Source: Planktothrix paucivesiculata PCC 9631 (lineage in GTDB: Bacteria > Cyanobacteriota > Cyanobacteriia > Cyanobacteriales > Microcoleaceae). From it: 42,522 nucleotides of DNA. Location of the stretch: NCBI RefSeq assembly GCF_900009265.2, contig NZ_LR734998.1, forward strand, positions 98,070 to 140,591, read 5' to 3'. Shown here one piece after another: positions 33,996 through 41,374 of the stretch (position 1 is its first letter; every line of letters begins with the position of its first letter). The notes below the pieces were generated by a model. It had not been told where the DNA came from and did no database searches. It worked only from the letters and a program-made list of their open reading frames with translations. The position numbers and the translations under genes are program-made.

Positions 33996-34155
33996 GTTGT
34001 TGCGCTTGGGCGCATCAAGAGGGGCTAGAGCAACGATAACGAAACCTTTTATGTTGTTGCGCTTCAGCGCACTAAGAGGGGGCTAAAGCCCAACAACGAA
34101 ACCTTTTATGTTGTTGCGCTTCAGCGCATCCAGAAGGGCTAGAGCAACGACAACG
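33996..34155. repeat. Three tandem palindromic repeats with identical 11-bp spacers
   Basis: Copies at 33996-34041, 34053-34098 and 34110-34155. Each runs GTTGTTGCGCTT(C/G)(A/G)GCGCA ... GGGGCTA(G/A)AGC(A/C)(C)AACGA-type ends, so each can fold on itself. The spacers AAACCTTTTAT (34042-34052 and 34099-34109) are the same, giving a unit of about 57 bp. The third copy is followed by TTTTTTT, suitable for termination of the DUF4168 pair. Copy 2 carries the GGCTAAAGCCCAACAAC end found at 23529-23545. Confidence 0.88.
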
Positions 34156-34232
34156 ATTTTTTTAAGATTAATTATAGATACCTAATCACATTAAAATATA
34201 GGATATCTATAATAATTTCAAGGATTAAATCA

Positions 34233-34703
34233 ATGACGGAATCGTTTATTAAGTTAGAACAGGATAACGATATTGTAATGTTGGGTAAGGATACATTTAC
34301 GGTATCAAGGTTGAAAGAGTTGATGACTGAGAATATGAGGACTAGACTTTTTTACAGCCAAAAACTCTACAGTAACTCTGATGTCACTGCGATTGTGTCC
34401 GAAATCTTATGCAAAGATTTAACAATAACAGATAAATCAATACAACTGAAATTAAATCAATTTAGATTAGTATTTCCTCCTAACGGAATAGATGGTCAGT
34501 TACTCCAATTAAAGTCTGGAAAGTGGATTTCAGGTAAAATCAGATTTCAAGTTGATGTAAATAAGCAAGGAAATACCGTGAATACTGAATTACAATTTGC
34601 TGCTGATGAAATAATATCTAACGAAGAAGAACAGAACAACATTAATTATGATAACAGTTTAGATAAAATTAGAGCAGAATTAAACGAAATGAAAGCTATT
34701 TAA
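34233..34703 (+). CDS. KGK-domain family protein
   Basis: 156 residues, soluble. The layout fits the cyanobacterial KGK family: an N-terminal DNDIVMLGKDTFTVSRLKEL strand-helix unit, a variable middle, then NGIDGQLLQLKSGKWISGKIRFQVDV, where the family usually reads GxxWQKGKxRI; here the first K of KGK is replaced by S. The C-terminal ~30 residues are acidic and Asn-rich (NEEEQNNINYDNS) and possibly disordered. Function of the family is unknown. AAGGA lies about 8 bases upstream of the ATG and a TATAAT-like box at 34209-34214. Confidence 0.65.
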   Translation: MTESFIKLEQDNDIVMLGKDTFTVSRLKELMTENMRTRLFYSQKLYSNSDVTAIVSEILCKDLTITDKSIQLKLNQFRLVFPPNGIDGQLLQLKSGKWISGKIRFQVDVNKQGNTVNTELQFAADEIISNEEEQNNINYDNSLDKIRAELNEMKAI

Positions 34704-34935
34704 TGATCGGGTTTGGATATTCTGACACTATTTAAAGTTAAGGTTAGGTTTGAAGACCAAACCCCTAGGGTAAATATTAAACGTTTTCAAGATTATAGAC
34801 AGGTTTTGGGCTAGGATACCCCCACCGTATAAACTCTTGAGTATGTCAATGAAATTCAGTCACAGACAAACAAAAACCTCTCAAATCCTTTAAAATCAGG
34901 TAAAATTTATTCAGTGTGCCGAAGGGGATGAGATC

Positions 34936-35760
34936 ATGAATATTGAATTCAACGATGAAGCAGAAATAGATGTTTTTGGGTTGATGAAACATAACGTGAT
35001 GTTTGATAAACTCCCCCCAGAAGTGCAACAGTGGGCAGAAAGTTTACCTTGGAATGAACGTCGTTATGTTCTCTCTTTATGTTATATTTTATGTGCATCT
35101 TCCCCGGAAAAACAAGCGGAATTTTTAGATGAATATACCGCCGATGGTTTAATGGCGAAGATGTTAGAAGATATTGATACCCTGCAAAGAGTCAAACAAT
35201 ATCTCAGTGGTTTTCAAATAAAAGCCCCCTTAAATGAATTGGTTTTGCGAGAGTATATTAGACAATTCTATATTCATTCTGCCCAGGATGCTCGATGCCA
35301 ACCCAGTCAATATTTAGAATCTGCTTTAAAATTAGCATTAAGCCCAAAAGACAAAGATAATGTTTTTAATTATATTATCGGATTTGAAATGATCAAACTC
35401 CTATTTCAAATGAGTTGGGTACAACATGAACGACTCTCTCGCCTACAAACTAATCAAGATTATTTTATTAAAAATTATCTCAAACCGATTCAACACGCCC
35501 ATAAAGTTAATGGAATTATTGTTCCTAAAGATGAGCGGGTATTTTTCGCCAAACGGGATTTTTATGTACAGAAACCCGAAATAAAATCAAGGAAATTAAT
35601 TGAGTTAGTTATGGCAACCTTTACCACTAGCCAAGTGATTGCTTGTGGATTCTCCCTCACCCGTCATAGTCGAGCCTTCGATTTTGATTATGACTATATT
35701 TTTAACTCTAATGAACCCGATAGCATTTTTCCTTGGGGTTCAGAATCCATGATAGGATAG
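34936..35760 (+). CDS. Conserved hypothetical cyanobacterial protein
   Basis: 274 residues, no signal peptide or membrane segment, mostly helical. Features seen: DKLPPEVQQWAESLPWNERRYVLSLCYILC near the start, PLNELVLREYIRQFYIHSAQD in the middle, and a C-terminal part with RDFYVQKPEIKSRKLIELVMATFTTSQVIACGFSL, ending in an aromatic/acidic DFDYDYIF stretch. I believe homologues are common in cyanobacteria but can give no function. AAGGGG lies 8 bases before the ATG. A dispersed palindromic element follows it. Confidence 0.75.
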   Translation: MNIEFNDEAEIDVFGLMKHNVMFDKLPPEVQQWAESLPWNERRYVLSLCYILCASSPEKQAEFLDEYTADGLMAKMLEDIDTLQRVKQYLSGFQIKAPLNELVLREYIRQFYIHSAQDARCQPSQYLESALKLALSPKDKDNVFNYIIGFEMIKLLFQMSWVQHERLSRLQTNQDYFIKNYLKPIQHAHKVNGIIVPKDERVFFAKRDFYVQKPEIKSRKLIELVMATFTTSQVIACGFSLTRHSRAFDFDYDYIFNSNEPDSIFPWGSESMIG

Positions 35761-35846
35761 AGAATAGGAATTATTTTCTAATAACCCAGATCCAATTATT
35801 AGCAAACAGTTGATCAACTCTTTTCTAATAACTCTGACACTGATAA

Positions 35847-35916
35847 CTTGTACGGGCAGGTTGGTGTGAGATATTTGTTAATCACCTAAATCTCGATGAA
35901 CCCGCCCCTACAACTG
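35847..35916. repeat. Dispersed ~66-bp palindromic element, copy C (inverted)
   Basis: Reads TTGTACGGGCAGGTT ... GATGAACCCGCCCCTACAA, the reverse complement of copies A and B, with the interior AATCACCTAAATCTCGATGAA matching copy B. ACTGATAAC occurs at 35839-35847 and 35913-35921 and could be a target duplication, but it also recurs at 35927-35935, so this is weak. Confidence 0.8.
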
Positions 35917-35941
35917 ATAACAGATTACTGATAACTGTACT

Positions 35942-37093
35942 ATGCTTTTATCCAAAGGTTTTGAAGTGGAAATGTATACCGGAACTCCCCAAGGTGACGT
36001 GGTGGGACTGTCCGATAAAATTGTAGCGGATTTAGAGGGATTTGTCCGCGAACCCGATAGTCGCAATGTTGAGTACACCACCGCCCCCCTGTGTAATTAT
36101 GATCGGTTGTTGTGTGCCTTAGTTCGACCGCGGCGGGAACTCCGAAAATATTTACAAAAGTTGGGCGACTATACCATTATCCCCGGAAGCACCCTACCCC
36201 TCGGCGGTACGGAGAATTTTTATCGCTCCGATCCCCAGAATCCCTATCATGATTATATTGAACAAACCTATGGTACGGATGTAGTCACGGCTAGTATTCA
36301 TATTAATGTGGGTATCCCTGACCTCGAACAGTTAATGCGGGCTATTCGTTTAGTGCGGGTGGAAGCTCCTTTATATTTAGCGATGAGTGCTTCTTCTCCG
36401 TTTTTGGGCGGCAAAGTGACCGGATATCATTCCACCCGTTGGCATTTATTCCCCAAAACCCCGGCTTTTGTCCCCTTGTTTGAAAGCCATCGCCATTTTA
36501 TCGACTGGACAGAAACCCAACTCCAACAAAAAACCATGCAGAATGTTCGTCACCTGTGGTCATCGGTACGACCCAATGGCGATCGCCGTCCCTATAATTT
36601 AAACCGTCTGGAACTGAGAATTTGTGATTTGATGGTCAACCCCATCGCCCTGTTAGCGATCACAGCGTTATTAGAAGCTCGGATCTGGCAAATGTTAGAG
36701 AATCCTGACCTTGATCCGTTGCAACAGAGTCAATTACCAGAAAATAGCCGGGCTCAGGATTTAGTCGAAATCGCTGATCAGAATGAGATTCTAGTGGCTC
36801 ACCAGAGTTTAGACGCCCAACTGCGGCATTGGAAAGACGGTAGCACGATTTCCGCTAGAGATTGGATTGAACAAATTTATGCCGAAGTTTGGCCAACTGC
36901 CAAAAAACACGGGTTTAGTTGCTTTCTGTCTCCGGTGAAAAAGCTGCTGCGAGAGGGGTCTACCGCCCAACAGTGGTTACGGCTATCGGAACAGGGCCAT
37001 GATCCTCGCTTTATTATTCAACAGGCGATTCAGGAGATGGCAACCCAGGAACAAGAGTTTGAAGATCAAATTTGTCAACCCCTGATAGCCTGA
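35942..37093 (+). CDS. gshA: Glutamate-cysteine ligase, cyanobacterial type
   Basis: Makes gamma-glutamylcysteine from glutamate and cysteine with ATP, the first step of glutathione synthesis. The 383-residue protein matches the cyanobacterial GshA group, which is distinct from the E. coli enzyme: GFEVEMYTGTPQGDVVGLS at the start, FVREPDSRNVEYTTAPL, the IIPGSTLPLG motif, ASIHINVGIP and RPYNLNRLELRICDLMVNPIALLAI. Length is as expected. gshB is not in the window. ggt, which degrades glutathione, lies 3.2 kb upstream on the other strand. Confidence 0.93.
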   Translation: MLLSKGFEVEMYTGTPQGDVVGLSDKIVADLEGFVREPDSRNVEYTTAPLCNYDRLLCALVRPRRELRKYLQKLGDYTIIPGSTLPLGGTENFYRSDPQNPYHDYIEQTYGTDVVTASIHINVGIPDLEQLMRAIRLVRVEAPLYLAMSASSPFLGGKVTGYHSTRWHLFPKTPAFVPLFESHRHFIDWTETQLQQKTMQNVRHLWSSVRPNGDRRPYNLNRLELRICDLMVNPIALLAITALLEARIWQMLENPDLDPLQQSQLPENSRAQDLVEIADQNEILVAHQSLDAQLRHWKDGSTISARDWIEQIYAEVWPTAKKHGFSCFLSPVKKLLREGSTAQQWLRLSEQGHDPRFIIQQAIQEMATQEQEFEDQICQPLIA

Positions 37094-37228
37094 AAAAAGG
37101 CCCATTTTTAGATGAGAATATCTTATCGATAAATTTCTTTACAAAGTATAAAGAAAAACTATAGATTTATTACTCATCAACCGGGTTGATCCGACCCAAA
37201 AGCCCTTGTTTCCTGGTCTAATTACCTC

Positions 37229-37690
37229 ATGCCCCACGTTGTCTTAGTTCAGCCACAAATCCCTCCCAATACCGGAAATATCGCCCGTACCTGTGCAGCA
37301 ACCTGTACTGAATTACATTTAGTCGGGCCACTGGGTTTTGAAATTAGCGATCGCTACCTCAAACGAGCCGGATTAGATTATTGGCCCTACGTTAAACTCA
37401 CCCAGCACTCAGATTTCTCCAGCTTTCAAACCCATCAACAACAATGCGGCGGCCGTTTGCTGGGGTTTAGTACAAAAGGGGCTTCTAACTATATCCAGTT
37501 CCAGTTTCAAGATTCCGACTGGCTACTTTTTGGCAGTGAAACCACCGGACTTTCTGCCGATGTGTTGGAGACTTGCACCGCAACGGTTTATATTCCGATG
37601 AATCAGCCCGGGGTGAGAAGTTTAAATCTTTCCGTGAGTGTTGCGGTCAGTTTATTTGAGGCACGCCGCCAACTCGGTTATTTGGGGTAA
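37229..37690 (+). CDS. trmL: tRNA (cytidine/uridine(34)-2'-O)-methyltransferase TrmL
   Basis: TrmL methylates the 2'-OH of the wobble nucleotide in certain tRNA-Leu isoacceptors using S-adenosylmethionine. The 153-residue SPOUT-fold protein has the knot motifs in order: PPNTGNIARTCAA, LHLVGPLGFEISDRYLKRAGLDYW, LLFGSETTGLS and IPMNQPGVRSLNLSVSVAVSLFEA. This is the minimal TrmL form, without the extra domain of TrmH or RlmB. A 15-bp palindrome (37176-37190) lies 38 bp upstream of its ATG and an intrinsic terminator follows at 37780. Confidence 0.95.
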   Translation: MPHVVLVQPQIPPNTGNIARTCAATCTELHLVGPLGFEISDRYLKRAGLDYWPYVKLTQHSDFSSFQTHQQQCGGRLLGFSTKGASNYIQFQFQDSDWLLFGSETTGLSADVLETCTATVYIPMNQPGVRSLNLSVSVAVSLFEARRQLGYLG

Positions 37691-37779
37691 AGTCCATCCC
37701 TCAAAGGCTGATATTGTGTTAATCCCAGAATCCACCCTAATCTGATAACTTTTTTTTATAAATGACCGGATTCAATTCT

Positions 37780-37825
37780 CCCCCGACAGTGATAGATTTT
37801 ATTCATCTAAACGGGGGCTTTTTTT
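37780..37825 (+). terminator. Intrinsic terminator after trmL
   Basis: CCCCCG (37780-37785) pairs with CGGGGG (37812-37817), followed by CTTTTTTT. The loop of 26 bases can form a small inner stem. It lies about 90 bp past the trmL stop, in the right orientation. Confidence 0.75.
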
Positions 37826-37849
37826 CCGTTAAAAAAACAGCTAGAATCC

Positions 37850-37879
37850 TTGACTAGCCTTAGCTAAAGGGTCTTATCT
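37850..37879 (+). promoter_or_regulatory. Candidate promoter of the LysM/M23 gene
   Basis: TTGACT (37850-37855) and TTATCT (37874-37879) with an 18-bp spacer, placed directly after the trmL terminator. Transcription from near 37887 would give a 5' leader of about 350 bases. Confidence 0.35.
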
Positions 37880-37910
37880 GTTAAATTTAATCCCGGTTGC
37901 TCCTTGATCC

Positions 37911-38235
37911 CCAGAAATTCACATCCCCAGATCCGGTGTTGTATTTCTGGTAGGAACTGGTGTAAATTCTCATCTGAACTCTATTATTAGGGTTCACTCA
38001 CGTTTAAAGATCCTCGACCCTCAAGGTTTATTGTTTATCTATCCTTAATTTTCAGGGTTCGCATTTTGATCTAAGTTTGGCTTTGGTTGCCGAAATTGAA
38101 AAATCAAGGTAATCTGACGTAATCAAGATTATCACCAGTGATTTAATTCAATAATTAATGTGATTAATTTCACTGATATTAGGTTCTTGAGCGGTTCGAG
38201 GACAGTCAGCACGCTTCTCCATAGGAGGTCGTTCT
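37911..38235 (+). promoter_or_regulatory. Long structured leader of the LysM/M23 gene
   Basis: Perfect 8-bp arms CCAGAAAT (37911-37918) and ATTTCTGG (37943-37950), an imperfect 12-bp stem CAGTGATTTAAT / ATTAATTTCACTG (38136-38175), a CTTGA/TCGAG hairpin near 38188, and CTCC-ATA-GGAG (38217-38227), which would hide the Shine-Dalgarno sequence AGGAGG. The arrangement suggests translation control by a leader RNA. It does not show the core of any riboswitch class I can name. Confidence 0.4.
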
Positions 38236-38238
38236 TTG
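38223..38238 (+). promoter_or_regulatory. Strong ribosome binding site that fixes a TTG start
   Basis: AGGAGG (38223-38228) is followed by 7 bases and TTG (38236-38238). The next in-frame ATG lies 13 codons downstream and has no SD, so the TTG is the start of the peptidase gene. Confidence 0.8.
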
Positions 38239-40386
38239 AAAGGAACAGTTCCAAATCATGATCAACCTGTTGCTATGCCTAATTTAGATTCCAATTTAGA
38301 TCAGACTGCAACAGGCCAGACCAAACAACAGGTCGCATACTCTGGCAGTCACAAGGTTTATACCTCTGTTGCATTTCTCGGTTTAGCCATGGCTTCTGGC
38401 ATCCTTATGCCCAAAGCCAATGATCACGCCATGGCTACAGAGTTATCCAATTCTGAGTCAAGTCCCACGATGCAATCCCCTGGGCCGATGGCTGCATCTT
38501 CTCCGGTCGCAGGAAATTCAACCTCCGGCGCACAAGCATCCAAATCGGATTGGCAGCCGTCTCTGTTGCGAAGCCTTTCTAGTCTGAATACAGATCAGAA
38601 GGCGACGAATAACCAGAGTCAGTCTAGGGATTTAGGGTTAAAAAAACTGGATAAGACTAGCGTAGAAGCCCTGGGTATACCAGAGTCTCGGCCGAGTGTT
38701 ACCTCGGAATCGTTACCTGAATCATCTGCGCTGACCGAATCTCAGTCGGAATTCAATCATCAGATTCCTTCTGCTTCTGGGGTTGAAACCTCGGCAACTC
38801 AGGATACTGTATATCCATCGATGGAGGTTTCGGGATCTCCAACTGCCCCTGATCAGCAAGGGGAGCAAACCAATAGGGCCGCTACCTCGCCTGATCCTAA
38901 TTCTTTAGATACTCTCTCCCAAGAGATTTCTGGAGCGTTTGTGATTCCGAATGATGCCAGCGCCCAAACGGTCTCGGAAGTTTATCAGGTCGGTTCGGGT
39001 GATACCTTAGCTCGAATTGCTAAACTGCATAATGTTTCCGTAGATGCCATTATCAGAGCGAATCAGCTAACTGATCCTAATATTCTGAGTGTCAATCAGA
39101 ATCTAAAAATCCCTAAGCAACTGGCGAGTAGTTTCCCTAGTAATCCGTCCTCTGTAACGCCAAATCCATGGCAAGACCTTCAGGTTCGTCCAGATGCTGA
39201 CCCCTCTCCACAACAAGCCTCTGCCCCAACAGACTTGGGCCTTTTAGGGGGGAGATTGCCTCAAGCCGTGCTTCCGGCAGTCCTTCCCTCAGAACTCAGA
39301 AGTAGTAATACAGTCGTTGCTAATCTTCCAGAGGGAGATATGACTGATCTGAGTTCGATTCCCACCAATAGCACTTTAAATCAACTCTCGCTGAATCAAC
39401 TGGCGAACCGGGCGATGGATACGGTCGAGTATTCTACTCCTGTAGCAACCGCAGCCGTGGCGATTCCCGTTGATGCCAAGTTTTCTTCCTTATCTGAACA
39501 GGTGGCAGTTCAAGCGGTTTCTGTTCGCAAATCAGAAGCCGTCAACAAATTGTATACTGATCGCCTCAGATCCGAAGTCGAACGCTTACGGGAAGAATAT
39601 AAGGTTCAGAGCGACTATCAGGTGCTTAACGTATCTGTGGAACCAGCCGAACAGCCCAAGGTTGAAGCCTTGGCGACCCACGGAAAGAATCGGCAAAAAC
39701 GGATTAATCCTGAGTTCAATCCCCAAGCCTATTCCTCGGAAAAGGTGGCCCCATCCGAACAGAACTTGGCTGCGGAACAGTTAGCTCAGTTGTCTCCCCA
39801 TGGCATGACGTCTCCGGTTGCTCAACGGCAACCCGCATCCAGACGTTCTGTGGTAGCCACTGCCCCCGTCGGTTCTAAGCCTTACGATCCTTTAAGCAAC
39901 GCGGCTTTGGGTCAGATGGTTTCGCCGCAGTTACCCCCTCTCTCTGGGCCAGATGTTTATTTGCCCAGTGGGTCTATGCGCTTTAATGGCTATATTTGGC
40001 CATCATCGGGTATTCTAACCTCCGGTTACGGTTGGCGCTGGGGACGAATGCACCGGGGAATTGATATTGCGGGGCCCATCGGAACTCCGATTGTGGCGGC
40101 TGCCCCTGGGGTGGTTTCCTATGCCGGATGGAATGATGGAGGCTATGGCAACTTAGTCGAAATTGAACATCCCGACGGCAGTTTAACGGTTTACGCCCAT
40201 AACGATCGCATCCTGGTCAGCGAAGGCCAAAAAGTGGCTCAAGGTGATCAAATTTCCGAAATGGGAACCACCGGTCGCAGTACAGGGCCCCATTTGCACT
40301 TTGAAATTCATCCCAATGACCAAGGTGCAATTAACCCGATGGCCGTCCTACCTCCAGAAAGTTCTGCGGTGTCGCAAAATTATTAG
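38236..40386 (+). CDS. LysM and M23 (lysostaphin-type) peptidoglycan endopeptidase
   Basis: A 716-residue envelope protein that binds and cuts peptidoglycan cross-links. After a ~35-residue cytoplasmic-looking start there is one hydrophobic stretch (VAFLGLAMASGILM, ~46-60) serving as anchor or late signal sequence. Residues ~65-245 are Ser/Pro/Gln-rich linker. LysM occupies ~250-293 (YQVGSGDTLARIAKLHNVS). Another linker with a short coiled coil (VERLREEYK) follows. The M23 domain is at ~585-705 with zinc ligands His606 and Asp610 (HRGID) and His688 in GPHLHFEIH (686-688); it looks active. TTG start with perfect SD; long leader. Likely role: cell separation or wall growth in filaments. Confidence 0.93.
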   Translation: MKGTVPNHDQPVAMPNLDSNLDQTATGQTKQQVAYSGSHKVYTSVAFLGLAMASGILMPKANDHAMATELSNSESSPTMQSPGPMAASSPVAGNSTSGAQASKSDWQPSLLRSLSSLNTDQKATNNQSQSRDLGLKKLDKTSVEALGIPESRPSVTSESLPESSALTESQSEFNHQIPSASGVETSATQDTVYPSMEVSGSPTAPDQQGEQTNRAATSPDPNSLDTLSQEISGAFVIPNDASAQTVSEVYQVGSGDTLARIAKLHNVSVDAIIRANQLTDPNILSVNQNLKIPKQLASSFPSNPSSVTPNPWQDLQVRPDADPSPQQASAPTDLGLLGGRLPQAVLPAVLPSELRSSNTVVANLPEGDMTDLSSIPTNSTLNQLSLNQLANRAMDTVEYSTPVATAAVAIPVDAKFSSLSEQVAVQAVSVRKSEAVNKLYTDRLRSEVERLREEYKVQSDYQVLNVSVEPAEQPKVEALATHGKNRQKRINPEFNPQAYSSEKVAPSEQNLAAEQLAQLSPHGMTSPVAQRQPASRRSVVATAPVGSKPYDPLSNAALGQMVSPQLPPLSGPDVYLPSGSMRFNGYIWPSSGILTSGYGWRWGRMHRGIDIAGPIGTPIVAAAPGVVSYAGWNDGGYGNLVEIEHPDGSLTVYAHNDRILVSEGQKVAQGDQISEMGTTGRSTGPHLHFEIHPNDQGAINPMAVLPPESSAVSQNY

Positions 40387-40427
40387 GATGTTGGGCTTGA
40401 GGTATTGCAGTATTACTGGGTAGAAGG

Positions 40428-40449
40428 TCAGATCTTAAACAAGATCTGA
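40428..40449 (+). terminator. Hairpin after the LysM/M23 gene
   Basis: TCAGATCTT, loop AAAC, AAGATCTGA: a perfect 9-bp stem 42 bp after the stop codon. No T-run follows, so it may be an RNA 3'-end stabiliser rather than a true intrinsic terminator. Confidence 0.45.
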
Positions 40450-40520
40450 TTACGCCCTTTGTCTCTCATCTGCCTCCTTTGCTCCGGCTGTTTCATGTTT
40501 GAGAATTGTAGCCTGCTTTT

Positions 40521-40560
40521 TATAGCAGTCGCGTGCATCACTTTAGGCGCGACTGCTATA
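40521..40560. repeat. Palindromic repeat with 13-bp arms (TATAGCAGTCGCG)
   Basis: TATAGCAGTCGCG (40521-40533) and CGCGACTGCTATA (40548-40560) are perfect inverted repeats around a 14-base loop. A fragment CAGTCGCG recurs at 2740-2747, just after the photolyase gene, suggesting a dispersed element. Confidence 0.8.
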
Positions 40561-40786
40561 GTATTAATTATAGGAAATATATCTCCTATTCCCTACGGAG
40601 TAAGACTTATATCCCTATCCGGTTTCTCAACTAAATAGAGATACTATTAATCTCCTATTTTACTGGTTATCTCCTGAATTTTTTAGGGTACTTATTAAAG
40701 TTTTTCAATCAATTGCTCATCCATTATCACTGCTAATAATATTGACCGGATTGGATATCTTTTTCCTTGAGAGCCTCGGAAATTCT

Positions 40787-40816
40787 TGACTTTTTTCGGA
40801 TATTCTATTAGAATAT
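40787..40816 (+). promoter_or_regulatory. Promoter-like box with 17-bp palindrome upstream of hup
   Basis: TTGACT (40787-40792) is followed 16 bp later by TAGAAT (40809-40814), and the -10 region is covered by the palindrome ATATTCTA-T-TAGAATAT (40800-40816). A repressor site overlapping a promoter would look like this. The distance to hup is about 240 bp. Confidence 0.35.
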
Positions 40817-41059
40817 TTATCATTGTTTTTTGACAAAAAAATTGCGATTGATTAATGATTTTATCAAGTAGCGATCACTCTTTCTGACCCGACTTTAAAA
40901 CAGCCGTGGGCTGGGGGGATAAAACCTAGTTTCGACTCAAATTTCTAGCTTACCGATCGCTTTAAGTTGAAACAGATCAGTCACTTCGCTCTTACCAGTC
41001 AACAGCCAACAGCTATACTATTGATTGCTTCATGCGAATTATAAGGAGTAAAAACTCAA

Positions 41060-41365
41060 ATGAACAAAGGTGAATTAGTGGACGCCGTCGCAGAACGGGC
41101 CAGTGTGACCAAAAAACAAGCTGATGCGGTGTTAACGGCAGCATTAGAAACCATTATGGAAGCAGTTTCTAATGACGACAAAGTAACACTGGTTGGCTTT
41201 GGTTCCTTTGAGTCCCGCGAACGGAAAGCCCGTGAGGGTCGTAACCCGAAAACTGGCGAAAAAATGGAAATTCCGGCCACCAAAGTCCCTGCTTTTTCAT
41301 CCGGCAAACTATTCAAGGAAAAAGTTGCCCAGACTAAAGCCGAACCCGACAGTGATGAGGACTAA
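41060..41365 (+). CDS. hup: HU-family DNA-binding protein
   Basis: A small histone-like protein that bends and compacts DNA as a dimer. The 101 residues follow the family from MNKGELVDAVAERASVTKKQAD through VTLVGFGSFESRERKAREGRNPKTGEKMEIPATKVPAFSSGK, with the DNA-inserting Pro in the RNPKTG arm. A short acidic tail (EPDSDED) follows the fold, a feature of some cyanobacterial HU proteins. AAGGAG precedes the ATG by 11 bases. The next gene starts 9 bp downstream. HU is more likely than IHF because of sequence and the single copy. Confidence 0.95.
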   Translation: MNKGELVDAVAERASVTKKQADAVLTAALETIMEAVSNDDKVTLVGFGSFESRERKAREGRNPKTGEKMEIPATKVPAFSSGKLFKEKVAQTKAEPDSDED

Positions 41366-41374
41366 TTTCTAGGC

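Larger units (their letters stand above)
37691..38235. other. 545-bp intergenic region: trmL terminator and structured leader of the M23 gene
   Basis: Holds, in order, the intrinsic terminator at 37780-37825, a candidate promoter (TTGACT 37850, TTATCT 37874), and a leader of about 350 bases with several inverted repeats that ends in a perfect SD. I see no ORF or tRNA in it. Confidence 0.6.
40387..41059. other. 673-bp intergenic region upstream of hup
   Basis: Contains a perfect 9-bp hairpin (40428-40449), a 13-bp-arm hairpin (40521-40560), an AT-rich stretch with TTGACT at 40787-40792 next to a 17-bp palindrome (40800-40816), and the hup promoter region with a TATACT box near 41014. No ORF of convincing quality and no tRNA seen. 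Confidence 0.6.

Noticed and set aside
33996-34155. CRISPR array (three repeats with spacers)
   Set aside because: The spacers are identical 11-mers and the repeats are internally palindromic over ~46 bp; no cas genes are near.
34936-35760. Cobyrinic acid a,c-diamide synthase
   Set aside because: I vaguely recall this label on similar cyanobacterial proteins, but no P-loop, CobB/CobQ fold motif or glutaminase triad is visible, so it is left as conserved hypothetical.
35839-35921. 9-bp ACTGATAAC duplication as proof of transposition of element copy C
   Set aside because: The same word occurs a third time at 35927-35935 and similar TGATAACTG runs are common low-complexity sequence here, so it may not be a target-site duplication.
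37826-38235. c-di-AMP (ydaO-type) riboswitch in front of the LysM/M23 gene
   Set aside because: The gene context suits it and GTTGCCGAA near 38087 and GACAG near 38201 recall parts of the consensus. The diagnostic GGUACGGGGGA-type core and GGGUGAAUC block are missing, so I call only an unclassified structured leader.
41056-41316. Minus-strand frame opposite hup
   Set aside because: Antisense shadow of the HU coding sequence; low-complexity Ser/Ala translation.
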